From positions 1-35,773 of the forward strand of contig JAHZJB010000052.1 in NCBI GenBank assembly GCA_022601135.1: 35,773 nucleotides of DNA. The letters are read 5' to 3'. The notes beneath the pieces are model-generated. The model worked only from the letters and a program-made list of their open reading frames with translations, had not been told where the DNA came from and made no database searches. The position numbers and the translations under genes are program-made. Shown piece after piece: positions 1-7,835 of this stretch (the stretch's first letter is position 1; every line of letters begins with the position of its first letter). This DNA is from Actinomycetes bacterium. GTDB lineage: Bacteria > Actinomycetota > Actinomycetes > Mycobacteriales > Mycobacteriaceae.

Positions 1-167
1 CCGACAGCCACCAACTCCCGCAGCCGGGATAACCGCGCGTTACGCCGTCTATCTCCACGGGACAAAGCATTATCGTTGACCACGACGTCCTCCTCGTTGT
101 CTTGGGACACCAAGCCCTCTAACGACAACAGGGGGACGTCGCGATTCTGAGCCACAACACGCGACAT
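1..167 (-). CDS. Truncated hypothetical ORF at the left edge
   Basis: An open frame begins with ATG at 167–165 and runs without a stop to the window edge, giving at least 55 codons. The product starts MSRVVAQNRDVPLLS and has an Arg-rich stretch (RGDRRRNARLSRLREL) near the edge. Codon use is unlike its neighbours: TTA twice and several TTG, AAT and GTT, where the rest of the window strongly prefers G/C in third position. This suggests a mobile or recently acquired gene; its opening resembles transposase N-termini, but too little is visible to name a family. It lies 42 bases downstream of the NPD-type gene on the same strand. It could be fortuitous. Confidence 0.4.
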   Translation of the reverse strand, partial: MSRVVAQNRDVPLLSLEGLVSQDNEEDVVVNDNALSRGDRRRNARLSRLRELVAV

Positions 168-209
168 AACCCTGTTACTACGCGAGCTCGCGGAGAGGGC
201 TGCGGGGCA

Positions 210-1226
210 TCAACCGGCCAGCATTTCGATGATCGCGGCCGCGGGTGCAGACCGGGCCCGTCGATATCCTGTGCCGGCCCACATGCTGGCCGCGCGAGGA
301 TCGCCCGCCCGAACCGATGCCGCCCGCAACGGACCGGTGAGATAGTGAACCTCAGGGTATCCACAGGGCGCGTCGAGCTCGTGGTCGTCGATGAACTCGT
401 TGCGTAATGCCCGCGCGCAGCGGCCGGAGAAAGCCTTTGTCACAACCGTTTCGGTGAACTGCGAATCGCACAGCGCTGCTCGATGAACGGCGCTGCTACC
501 GGCTTCATCGGCCAGCAGGAACGCGGTTCCCAGTTGAGCAGCCACCGCCCCGGATTGCTGCACGCGGTGCACATCGCGGCCGTCCATCAGTCCGCCCGCA
601 GCGACGACGGGCACATCGAATGCTGTGGTGATGGCGGCGAGCAGTTCGTCCAGCGGCTCTTCGGACGGCCGTGCGGTCGCATCGAAAGTGCCGCGGTGCC
701 CGCCCGCCGACGGGCCCTGCACAACCATGGCATCAACGCCACGATCGGCCGCGACCCGCGCCTCGTCCCGGGTGGTCACGGTGGCCACGGTAGTGATACC
801 CGCATCGGTGAGGCGCCGCCGCTCATCTGCGCTGGGAAGACCAAAGGTGAACGATGCCACCGCCGGTCGCAACTCCAGCAGCACCTCGATCTTGGCGGCC
901 CAGTCGTCGTCATCGTAGCGGGGCTCTCCGAGCCGTACGCCGTAGCGTTGCGCTTCCGCAGACAACCTGCCGGCGTAGGCCGCGATCGCCTCTGGGGTTG
1001 CCGCACTGGGTTGCGGCACAAAGAGATTTGCGCCAATCGGCCCGGTCGTCAGCTGCCGTGCCGCGCGAAGACGCTCGGCGAATACCTCTGCAGACAGGTA
1101 GCCCGCCGGCACGAACCCGAGCCCACCCGCGTTGGATCCGGCCGCCACCAACTCTGAGGTGGACGGGCCGCCGGCCATCGGGGCGACGAGGACCGGGGCG
1201 GCCAAATCGCGAAAGTCAAACACCAT
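210..1226 (-). CDS. NPD/nitronate monooxygenase-family FMN oxidoreductase
   Basis: A 338-residue TIM-barrel flavoprotein of the 2-nitropropane dioxygenase (nitronate monooxygenase) family, normal in length. The N-terminal FMN-binding APMAGG is at residues 15–20 and GANLFVP at 65–71. The family's active-site histidine is in GGHRG (His177), and glycine-rich phosphate-binding loops follow at AAGGLMDG (209–216) and GAVAAQLGTAF (226–236). Known members oxidise alkyl nitronates with O2; the physiological substrate here is unknown. It resembles M. tuberculosis Rv2781c from memory. It lies 70 bases after the rrf2 gene on the same strand, so it may be the last gene of the cys transcription unit or have its own start. 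An AAGAG stretch precedes the ATG. Confidence 0.88.
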   Translation of the reverse strand: MVFDFRDLAAPVLVAPMAGGPSTSELVAAGSNAGGLGFVPAGYLSAEVFAERLRAARQLTTGPIGANLFVPQPSAATPEAIAAYAGRLSAEAQRYGVRLGEPRYDDDDWAAKIEVLLELRPAVASFTFGLPSADERRRLTDAGITTVATVTTRDEARVAADRGVDAMVVQGPSAGGHRGTFDATARPSEEPLDELLAAITTAFDVPVVAAGGLMDGRDVHRVQQSGAVAAQLGTAFLLADEAGSSAVHRAALCDSQFTETVVTKAFSGRCARALRNEFIDDHELDAPCGYPEVHYLTGPLRAASVRAGDPRAASMWAGTGYRRARSAPAAAIIEMLAG

Positions 1227-1296
1227 TGGCTCTTCGTATCACGGACTCCTCCGGCGGCCGCACGAATACCGCAGCGTGGTCTGATCGGTGGCCTCG

Positions 1297-1773
1297 CTAG
1301 CCGATCGAGTGACCGCGCTCATCCTCCTGGCTGCGGTAGTCATCGGCCAGCGCCTGCACGTGCCCGGGTAACGCGCCGGAGGCGACATCGGCGAGGGTGG
1401 TCTGCTCGAGCACCGAGCGCATGCTGGCGCGCAGGGCCCGCCACACGTCGGTGAGCGATGCGGTGGGACCCGAGTAGGGCAAATCACCCAAGCCGATATC
1501 GCGCACGCTGGCCAGCGGGCCGTCGATGCAGCGCAAGACGTCCGCTATGCCGATGTCTGCAGCAGGTCTGGCCAGGGCGTATCCGCCTTCGCGGCCGCGG
1601 TGGCTGCGCACCAGCCGGTTGCTACGCAGGTCGGAGAGAATGTCGACGAGGAACTGCGGTGGGATGCCCTGAGCCTTCGCCAGGTCCTCGGTCTTGACGA
1701 GGGCGCCATCGTCGACCGTGGCCAGCTGAACCATGGCCCGGATGGCATATTCCGCCTTGGCCGACATCCGCAT
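1297..1773 (-). CDS. Rrf2-family transcriptional regulator (Rv1287-like)
   Basis: A 158-residue Rrf2-family winged helix-turn-helix protein. The recognition helix region is about residues 26–54 ([20 protein letters not shown]), followed by the wing RGREGGY (59–65). The only cysteine is Cys82, so it lacks the three-cysteine Fe-S ligand set of IscR/NsrR types. It is closer in that respect to CymR, the Rrf2 regulator of sulfur metabolism in Firmicutes. It matches M. tuberculosis Rv1287, also next to cysDN. It begins 20 bases after cysQ at the end of the sulfate-activation genes; I infer it regulates them and itself. TAGCCT lies six bases before the ATG (1780–1785), so a separate leaderless transcript is possible. 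Confidence 0.88.
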   Translation of the reverse strand: MRMSAKAEYAIRAMVQLATVDDGALVKTEDLAKAQGIPPQFLVDILSDLRSNRLVRSHRGREGGYALARPAADIGIADVLRCIDGPLASVRDIGLGDLPYSGPTASLTDVWRALRASMRSVLEQTTLADVASGALPGHVQALADDYRSQEDERGHSIG

Positions 1774-1793
1774 GAGGCAAGGCTAGTCGGGGT

Positions 1794-2546
1794 TCAGCTC
1801 GCAGTTACCGCCAACACGGCGTTGGCGAATTCGGGACGGCACACCAATAGGTCGGGCAGCTTGGAATCCCGTTGGTTGTACGCCAAAGGCGTGCCGTCGA
1901 TGCGTGAAGTGTGCAGGCCGGCTGCCCGCGCCACGGCGACAGGAGCGGCCGAGTCCCACTCGTACTGGCCTCCTGCATGCACGTAGACATCCGAGAGTCC
2001 CTGGATGACCGACGCGACTTTCGCTCCTGCGGAACCCATCTCGACGAGAACACCATTGAGCTCCTCTCGCACCTCAAGTGCGACAGCGGGTGGACGGGTG
2101 CGCGACACAACGATCCGCGGAACCTCGGTAGCAGCCGGTGGGGCCGCCACCTTCGGGGTAGCGAGTGTGACCCCCTCGGCAGGCAGCGCGACTGCGCCCG
2201 CGACCAGGTCGCCGGAAATGCCATTGCGCTGCCAAAGAGCCACGTGCACGGCCCAGTCAGTGCGCCCAGGCTCGGAGAACTCCCGGGTACCGTCGAGCGG
2301 GTCGACGATCCAGACCCGATCGGCAGTCAACCGGATCGGATCCGCCTCTTCAGGTGGCCCTTCCTCCGAGAGGACCGCATCCCCGGGTCGCTCGGTCGCC
2401 AACGCACTGAGGAGGAAATCGTGCGAGCCCTTATCTCCTGATTCTTTTCTTTCCTCTGCCGAAGCGCCGGCGAGCCTGGTGCGAATGCCGAGCAGTAGCG
2501 CACCAGCCTCGGTCGCCAGTCGGGCAGCAAGCTCATGATCGCTCAC
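1794..2546 (-). CDS. cysQ: CysQ, 3'(2'),5'-bisphosphate nucleotidase
   Basis: A 250-residue member of the inositol monophosphatase/bisphosphate nucleotidase superfamily. It hydrolyses PAP to AMP (and PAPS to APS), preventing PAP build-up when PAPS is used. Metal-binding motifs are visible: SEEG at 60–63, WIVDPLDGT at 79–87 and WDSAAP at 197–202. The GTG start overlaps the TGA of cysNC in a GTGA junction, so translation is probably coupled. Alternative substrates in this superfamily include inositol phosphates and fructose bisphosphate, but position directly behind the PAPS-making genes favours CysQ. In M. tuberculosis, as I recall, cysQ (Rv2131c) is elsewhere in the genome. Confidence 0.92.
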   Translation of the reverse strand: MSDHELAARLATEAGALLLGIRTRLAGASAEERKESGDKGSHDFLLSALATERPGDAVLSEEGPPEEADPIRLTADRVWIVDPLDGTREFSEPGRTDWAVHVALWQRNGISGDLVAGAVALPAEGVTLATPKVAAPPAATEVPRIVVSRTRPPAVALEVREELNGVLVEMGSAGAKVASVIQGLSDVYVHAGGQYEWDSAAPVAVARAAGLHTSRIDGTPLAYNQRDSKLPDLLVCRPEFANAVLAVTAS

Positions 2547-4387
2547 CTGTGATCGCCGAGAAGCTCGATGACCGAGGCCGCCAGTTCTTCGGGTGTCCGA
2601 TCCGGGGTGAGACGCAGATCTGGATTCTTGGGCCGCTCGTAGGGACTGTCGATTCCGGTGAAGTGAGTGATCTCGCCGGCGCGGGCCTTGGCGTACAGTC
2701 CCTTTGGGTCCCTCCGCTCGCAGTCCTCCAGCGACGTGTCGCAGAACACCTCGAAGAATTCGACTCCGGCAGCGGTGGCCACCTGGCGGGCCAGCGCGCG
2801 ATGCTCGGCCAGCGGGCTAATCGCCGGTACCAGTACCACCTGACCCGAGTCGGCGAGGATCGCGGCCACATGCGCCAGCCTTCGCAGGTTCTCCGACCGG
2901 TCTGCCATCGAGAAGCCAAGGTCGGAGTTAAGCCCGTGGCGCAGGTTGTCGCCGTCGAGAACATAGGCCGGAATACCCCGTTCGATCAGCTTCCGCTCGA
3001 CGAGCATGGCCACCGAAGACTTGCCCGATCCGGACAGACCGGTAAACCACACCGCTCGCCCCTTGGTCGCGCGGTCCTCGGCCGTGCACAAAGATCCGTG
3101 CCGCACCGTGTTGGGGCTCGCCGCGCGAGCGGTGACGTCTCGCAACACCATGCCGGCGGCGACCGTCCCGTTGGTGTTCGGATCGATCAGGATGAAGGAG
3201 CCGGTCGCCGCATTGCGGCTGTATTCGTCCAACAGCAGCGGAACCTGGGTACGCAATGAAATACGGCCCAGCTCATTGAGTTTGAGCGCAGTCGCCGATT
3301 TGTCCCGGTGCAAGGTGTTGACATCGAGCCGGTAATCCAGGCCCATCACTTTCGCCCGGGTGGTGCGGGTGGTCTGCTTGATCAGGTAGTCGCGACCGGG
3401 TTCGAGCGCTGTGTCGTCGGACATCCAACACACCGTGGCATCGAACTCCTGGGTGACCCGTGGCTGATTGTTGGGTCGTGCGATCAGGTCACCCCGTGAG
3501 ATGTCGATATCGTCGGCCAAGCTGACCGACACCGCCATCGGCGGAAACGCTTCCCGCACTGGGCCGCCGGGGCCCTCGATCACCTCGATCTGGCTCGTCT
3601 TGCCCGACGGCAGGACGACGACATCATCGCCCACGCGCATAACGCCGCTGGCAACCGTTCCCGCGTAGCTGCGGTGATCGTGGTGGTCGCGGGTTTGGGG
3701 TCGGATCACGTACTGCACCGGGAACCGAACGTCGACGAGGTTGCGATCGCCGGCGATGTACACCTCTTCGAGATGATTGAGCAGCGAGGGACCTTCGTAC
3801 CACGGGGTCACGTCGGAGGTGGTCACGACGTTGTCGCCGGTGAGGGCGGACAACGGAATCGTCATCACGTCATGGATGTCCAAACGTGCGGCGAAATCGT
3901 GAAAGTCGTCCCGGATCTTGTCGAATCTCTCCTGGTCCCAATCAATCAGGTCCATCTTGTTGACCGCCAGCACGACATGCTGGATGCCGAGCAGCGATGC
4001 CAGGAACGCGTGCCGTCGCGATTGCTCGAGCAAGCCGTGGCGGGCATCTACCAACACGATCGCAAGTTGGGCCGTCGAGGTGCCGGTGACCATGTTGCGC
4101 GTGTACTGAATGTGCCCCGGAGTGTCGGCGATGATGAATTTCCGCTTAGCCGTGGCGAAGTATCGGTACGCGACGTCGATGGTGATGCCCTGCTCACGCT
4201 CGGCACGCAGGCCGTCGGTGACCAGAGCCAGGTCGGTGTAGTCGTGTCCGCGTTCTTTGGAGGTGCGTTCGACGGCGGCCAGCTGATCCTCCATGACGGC
4301 CTTGGAATCGAACAACAGCCGACCGATCAGCGTGGACTTGCCGTCATCGACCGAACCGGCCGTCGCGATGCGAAGCAAAGTGGCCAT
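2543..4387 (-). CDS. cysN: CysN–CysC fusion: sulfate adenylyltransferase large subunit / APS kinase
   Basis: A 614-residue bifunctional protein. The N-terminal part is an EF-Tu-like GTPase: P-loop GSVDDGKS (11–18), DTPGH (88–92) and NKMD (143–146), then two beta-barrel domains. With CysD it forms ATP sulfurylase, using GTP hydrolysis to drive APS formation. The C-terminal part from about residue 440 is APS kinase (CysC), with P-loop GLSGSGKSS (450–458) and DGDNLRHGL (478–486), making PAPS. The length matches the M. tuberculosis CysN/CysC fusion. It starts 63 bases after cysD, the gap being filled by a duplicated 32-bp unit, and overlaps cysQ by four bases. It is cytoplasmic. Confidence 0.96.
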   Translation of the reverse strand: MATLLRIATAGSVDDGKSTLIGRLLFDSKAVMEDQLAAVERTSKERGHDYTDLALVTDGLRAEREQGITIDVAYRYFATAKRKFIIADTPGHIQYTRNMVTGTSTAQLAIVLVDARHGLLEQSRRHAFLASLLGIQHVVLAVNKMDLIDWDQERFDKIRDDFHDFAARLDIHDVMTIPLSALTGDNVVTTSDVTPWYEGPSLLNHLEEVYIAGDRNLVDVRFPVQYVIRPQTRDHHDHRSYAGTVASGVMRVGDDVVVLPSGKTSQIEVIEGPGGPVREAFPPMAVSVSLADDIDISRGDLIARPNNQPRVTQEFDATVCWMSDDTALEPGRDYLIKQTTRTTRAKVMGLDYRLDVNTLHRDKSATALKLNELGRISLRTQVPLLLDEYSRNAATGSFILIDPNTNGTVAAGMVLRDVTARAASPNTVRHGSLCTAEDRATKGRAVWFTGLSGSGKSSVAMLVERKLIERGIPAYVLDGDNLRHGLNSDLGFSMADRSENLRRLAHVAAILADSGQVVLVPAISPLAEHRALARQVATAAGVEFFEVFCDTSLEDCERRDPKGLYAKARAGEITHFTGIDSPYERPKNPDLRLTPDRTPEELAASVIELLGDHR

Positions 4388-4389
4388 GT

Positions 4390-4451
4390 TTATTTCCCCC
4401 GTCGCTTCGCTCGCCCCATGCCTATTTTCCCCGTCGCTTCGCTCGCCCCAT
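4390..4451 (-). repeat. Duplicated 32-bp unit carrying two identical nine-codon mini-ORFs (MIRU-like layout)
   Basis: The cysD–cysNC gap is almost entirely two copies of a 32-bp unit; GTCGCTTCGCTCGCCCCA occurs at 4401–4418 and 4433–4450. On the coding strand each copy reads as ATG, eight more codons and a stop: MGRAKRRGK at 4451–4422 (TAG) and again at 4419–4390 (TAA). The first ATG shares the A of the cysD stop (TAATG); the second stop lies two bases before the cysNC ATG. The layout recalls mycobacterial MIRU elements, which sit inside operons and whose small ORFs overlap flanking starts and stops. The sequence is not one I can assign to the classical MIRU consensus. Its function is inferred: translational coupling, or mRNA spacing. 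Confidence 0.85.
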
Positions 4452-5380
4452 TAGAAGTAGCCTTCTCGCTTGCGGTCTTCCATCCCCGCCTCGGAGATGC
4501 GGTCGTCGGCGCGAGTGGCGCCACGCTCGGTGAGACGCGAGACGGCGGTCTCGGCGATCACCTCGGAGACGGTGACCGCCCGGGATTCGACGCAGCCGGT
4601 GCAGGTGACGTCTCCTACCGTGCGGAACCGTACGGTCTTCTCGAAGATCCTCTCGTCCTCGCGTGGCTGTAAGTGCCGGTGGACGGCCAGCAGCATGCCA
4701 TCGCGTTCGAACACCTCGCGCTGGTGCGCGTAGTAGATCGACGGCAACAGGATGTCCTCGGCGCCGATATAGGACCAGATGTCGAACTCGGTCCAGTTCG
4801 ATATCGGGAACGCCCGGATGTGTTCCCCCTTGTGGTGGCGCCCGTTGTAGAGGTTCCACAGCTCGGGGCGTTGCGCTTTGGGGTCCCATTGACCGAACTC
4901 GTCCCGGAACGAGAAGACACGCTCCTTGGCGCGGGCCTTCTCCTCATCGCGCCGCGCGCCACCGAAGGCGGCGTCGAACTTGTTCTCCCGGATGGCGCGC
5001 AGCAGCGTGAAGGTCTGCATCGGGTTGCGCGATGGGGTGGTCTCGACGATTCGGCCCGCATCGATGTCGTCCTGCACCTTGGCGACCACCAGACGTACTC
5101 CGGACTCCGCGACGAGTTGGTCGCGAACAGCCAGCACCTCATCGAAGTTGTGACCGGTATCGACATGCATCACCGGGAAAGGCAGCCGGCCTGGCCGGAA
5201 GGCCTTCAGAGCCAGATGCAACATGACGATCGAATCCTTGCCGCCGGAGAACAGCAAGACCGGCCGCTCGAACTCCGCAGCGACCTCCCTGATGATGTGG
5301 ATGGCTTCTGCCTCCAACACTCGCAGGTGGCTCAGTTCGTAGCGGCCGGTGTTTTGGGCTGGACTCTCGGCTACGGTCAT
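4451..5380 (-). CDS. cysD: CysD, sulfate adenylyltransferase subunit 2
   Basis: A 309-residue ATP sulfurylase small subunit of the PP-loop (PAPS reductase-like) superfamily, with SGGKDS at residues 45–50 binding ATP. With CysN it condenses sulfate and ATP to APS, the first step of sulfate assimilation and sulfation in mycobacteria. Length is normal. The ATG at 5380 is preceded by GGAGAAG about three bases upstream, a good ribosome-binding site. It is the first gene of the unit, 171 bases from the tcrY stop, with its own promoter in that gap. Its TAA overlaps the first mini-ORF start downstream. Confidence 0.96.
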   Translation of the reverse strand: MTVAESPAQNTGRYELSHLRVLEAEAIHIIREVAAEFERPVLLFSGGKDSIVMLHLALKAFRPGRLPFPVMHVDTGHNFDEVLAVRDQLVAESGVRLVVAKVQDDIDAGRIVETTPSRNPMQTFTLLRAIRENKFDAAFGGARRDEEKARAKERVFSFRDEFGQWDPKAQRPELWNLYNGRHHKGEHIRAFPISNWTEFDIWSYIGAEDILLPSIYYAHQREVFERDGMLLAVHRHLQPREDERIFEKTVRFRTVGDVTCTGCVESRAVTVSEVIAETAVSRLTERGATRADDRISEAGMEDRKREGYF

Positions 5381-5421
5381 CGCTTCTCCATAAAGATGGT
5401 AGATATGACCAGATTAACGAT

Positions 5422-5455
5422 CATTTGCTGGAAATGTAGCGAGCCTCCAGTGGAG
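5422..5455. promoter_or_regulatory. Two dyads in the cysD promoter: candidate repressor operators
   Basis: One dyad, CTCCA-G-TGGAG (5445–5455), sits inside the -35/-10 spacer. A second, CATTT-5 bases-AAATG (5422–5436), covers the -10 box and the predicted start. Both are well placed for repression. I infer the Rrf2 protein of the same unit as the likely ligand; arms of five bases are short and could be chance. Confidence 0.4.
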
Positions 5456-5462
5456 ATGTCAA
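5433..5462 (-). promoter_or_regulatory. cysD operon promoter (TTGACA – 18 bp – TACATT)
   Basis: On the minus strand, TTGACA (5462–5457) is a perfect -35 box, followed 18 bases later by TACATT (5438–5433), a good sigma-70/SigA -10 box. The predicted transcription start is near 5426, giving a leader of about 45 bases to the cysD ATG at 5380. It lies in the only sizeable gap between tcrY and cysD. Confidence 0.72.
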
Positions 5463-5551
5463 AGCCCGCACGCACCGAGCCCCGAGACTGAGCTTGGGTA
5501 CGACAGTTGCCGGCACTTCTCGCACTTGGCCTCAGCTTCGACCGGCGCAAT

Positions 5552-7153
5552 TCAGGCGGGCAGCCGGATGACGAACTCCGTTCTTCCCGGAGCACTGCGC
5601 GCCTCGATCACGCCACCGTGCGCCCGTACGACAGCATCGACAATCGCCAGGCCCAATCCCGTACTGCCGCCACGCCGGGAGCGAGAAGAATCACCGCGGG
5701 CGAACCTCTCGAAAATCTCCGGCAGCAGCCCGGCGGGGATGCCCGGGCCGTCGTCGAGGACCGTCAGCACCACGCCGGCGTCGTCAGCGGCCAGCGACGT
5801 GGTGACCGATGTGCCCGGCGGGGTGTGAACATGGACATTCGCCAGCAGGTTCGCCAGCACCTGATGCAGCCGCGCCGCGTCCCCGGTGATCAGGATGGGT
5901 TCGTCGGGTAGGTCCAGTTCCCAGGTGTGATCAGGACCGGCGATGTGCGCGTCGCTGACCGCGTCCATGACGAGTCGCGTCAGGTCGACCTGTTCGCGCT
6001 GCAACGGACGCCCGGTATCCAACCGCGCCAGCAACAGCATGTCTTCGACCAGCTGGGTCATCCGACCGGTCTCCGACTCCACGCGGTTCATGGCGTGCGC
6101 AACGTCCTCGGGGAGCTGGCTCTGTTTGCGTTGTGCCAGTTCGGTGTAACCGCGGATAGCAGCCAACGGTGTTCGCAATTCGTGGCTGGCATCGGCCACA
6201 AACTGGCGTACCCGGGTCTCGCTGGCCTGTCGCGCAGACAGGGCCCCCGCGATGCGGTCGAGCATCCGATTGAGCGCACCGCCAAGTTGTCCGACTTCAG
6301 TGTGGGTCGCCGCCGGATCGACTTTGACGATCGGGGTGGGCAATCGCACCTCGCCCCGGTCGAGTTCCAGGTCGACGATCTGCTGCGAGGCCGCCGCAAC
6401 CCGTGCCAGAGGTGCAAGTTGGCGACGAATGATGACCATGCCCGCCGACGCTGCTGCCACCAAGGCGATGGCCGCAACGACACAGAAAATCACCAGGACC
6501 CGCAGCAGCGTGTCATCAATATCGGCGGTGGGCAGGCCGGTCACGATGGCCTCGCCGGAGTGGGGAACCGGAAAGCTCACCACCCGGTAGCGACCCAGTC
6601 CGTCCAGTTCGACCGTTCTTGGCTGCATGTCAGCAGCAAGAGCGGCGAGTTGCTCGGCCGCGGAGGCGGAGATCTCGCTGCGAGCCCCCTCGGTGGTGAT
6701 CACGCCGGCTTCGGTCGCCGTTCCGTCCGCAACCACGGCTCCGACCGTGCGGATGGCCTGGCCCGGCGCGTTCAGGAACCCCGGGCCTGGCCCCTGGTCG
6801 TCGCGAATCGCTACCCGCCGGCCGGGGCCAAATGGCGGGGGCATCCTGTGGATATCGCGTGGCCCCATACCGGGCCGGCCCATGCCCGGCGGTGGCGGTG
6901 GTGGCCCAAAGGCGAAAATCCCCGCCGACCGCCTGCCGGCCTCCACCACCTGATCGTCGAGTTGGTTCGTCAAAAAGCGTTGCAGCGCAAACTCCGTCGC
7001 AATCCCGATACCCGCGCAAGCCACCGCGAGAAGAACGACCTGCGTGACAAGCAGCCGGGTCCGCAACGTCCATCCACGTGGCGCGAAGGAGACGACCGAA
7101 GAACGGGGAGAGCGAGCAGCGCCGTGACGGTCAGCGGGCGGGTTTGAGGACAT
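5552..7153 (-). CDS. tcrY: TcrY-like sensor histidine kinase
   Basis: A membrane sensor kinase of 533 residues from ATG 7153. Transmembrane segments are at about 35–56 and 212–238, with an extracytoplasmic region between them. That region contains a Pro/Gly/Met/His-rich stretch (about 82–112, with six consecutive prolines). HAMP follows, then HisKA with SHELRTP (phosphoacceptor His324), the N box around Asn435, and ATP-lid motifs DDGPGIP (467–473) and GSTGLGLA (about 496–503). It overlaps the 3' end of the response regulator by 23 bases. GTG codons at 7165 and 7162 are alternative starts. By the match of its partner to M. tuberculosis TcrX (Rv3765c) I call it TcrY. The signal sensed is unknown. 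Confidence 0.88.
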   Translation of the reverse strand: MSSNPPADRHGAARSPRSSVVSFAPRGWTLRTRLLVTQVVLLAVACAGIGIATEFALQRFLTNQLDDQVVEAGRRSAGIFAFGPPPPPPGMGRPGMGPRDIHRMPPPFGPGRRVAIRDDQGPGPGFLNAPGQAIRTVGAVVADGTATEAGVITTEGARSEISASAAEQLAALAADMQPRTVELDGLGRYRVVSFPVPHSGEAIVTGLPTADIDDTLLRVLVIFCVVAAIALVAAASAGMVIIRRQLAPLARVAAASQQIVDLELDRGEVRLPTPIVKVDPAATHTEVGQLGGALNRMLDRIAGALSARQASETRVRQFVADASHELRTPLAAIRGYTELAQRKQSQLPEDVAHAMNRVESETGRMTQLVEDMLLLARLDTGRPLQREQVDLTRLVMDAVSDAHIAGPDHTWELDLPDEPILITGDAARLHQVLANLLANVHVHTPPGTSVTTSLAADDAGVVLTVLDDGPGIPAGLLPEIFERFARGDSSRSRRGGSTGLGLAIVDAVVRAHGGVIEARSAPGRTEFVIRLPA

Positions 7154-7835
7154 ACCCAGCACCACGCAACGTGTGAATCATCGGTTCGCGCCCGGTGTCG
7201 ATTTTCTTGCGCAGGTAGGACACGTACAACTCCACGATGTTGGATCGGCCGCCGAAATCGTAGCTCCACACCCGATCGAGAATCTGCGCCTTGCTCAAGA
7301 CCCGCTTGGCGTTGCGCATCATGAAGCGCAGCAATTCAAATTCGGTCGCAGTGAGCGAGATCATCTCACCGGCACGCGTCACCTCATGGCTGTCTTCGTC
7401 GAGAACGAGGTCCCCGACGGTGATCTTGGCGCCGCCGATGTCGGTGCTGACTCCGGTGCGCCGCAGCACAGCCCGCAGCCGCAGCACCACCTCTTCGAGG
7501 CTGAAGGGCTTCGTCACGTAGTCGTCCCCGCCGGCAGTCAAGCCGGCAATACGGTCCTCGACCGAATCCTTGGCTGTGAGCAGCAACAGAGGCAGTCCCG
7601 GAATCTGCTCGCGCAACTTGCGCAGTACGTCCAAACCGCTCATATCCGGCAACATCACGTCGAGAACGACCACGTCCGGTGGGGTTTCGCGGGCCAGCGC
7701 GATGGCGGTCGTTCCATCCCCGGCCGTCGCGATCTCCCAACCCTCATAGCGCAGCGCCATGGACAGCAGTTCGGCCAGCACCGGTTCGTCATCGACGACA
7801 AGCACGCGGATCGGACTGCCGTCGGCGCGGCGCAT
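7131..7835 (-). CDS. tcrX: TcrX-like OmpR/PhoB-family response regulator
   Basis: A 234-residue two-domain response regulator. The receiver domain shows Asp15/Asp16, phosphoacceptor Asp59 (VVLDVMLPD), Thr87 and Lys109; a winged-helix DNA-binding domain occupies about 130–234. I recall a near match to M. tuberculosis TcrX, including the opening MRRADG, which decided the start at 7835. A GTG at 7895 in the same frame would add 20 residues and has CATAAT six bases upstream (7902–7907), so leaderless initiation there is a real alternative. It is the first gene of tcrXY, divergent from oppB. In M. tuberculosis, from memory, this region holds carbonic anhydrase Rv1284 instead. Confidence 0.9.
   Translation of the reverse strand: MRRADGSPIRVLVVDDEPVLAELLSMALRYEGWEIATAGDGTTAIALARETPPDVVVLDVMLPDMSGLDVLRKLREQIPGLPLLLLTAKDSVEDRIAGLTAGGDDYVTKPFSLEEVVLRLRAVLRRTGVSTDIGGAKITVGDLVLDEDSHEVTRAGEMISLTATEFELLRFMMRNAKRVLSKAQILDRVWSYDFGGRSNIVELYVSYLRKKIDTGREPMIHTLRGAGYVLKPAR

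Noticed and set aside
181..192. Palindrome CGCGAGCTCGCG after the NPD-type gene
   Set aside because: Self-complementary but with no loop or T-run; short GC palindromes are frequent here, so I did not call a terminator.
3674..4672. 332-codon open frame on the plus strand
   Set aside because: It is antisense to cysNC and cysD, whose motifs are complete; long antisense frames are normal in GC-rich DNA and the product shows no domain.
5377..5595. 72-codon frame across the cysD promoter (minus strand)
   Set aside because: It covers the promoter and the tcrY 3' end, has no ribosome-binding site and no family resemblance.
5927..7147. 406-codon open frame on the plus strand
   Set aside because: Antisense to tcrY, with no recognisable motif or ribosome-binding site.
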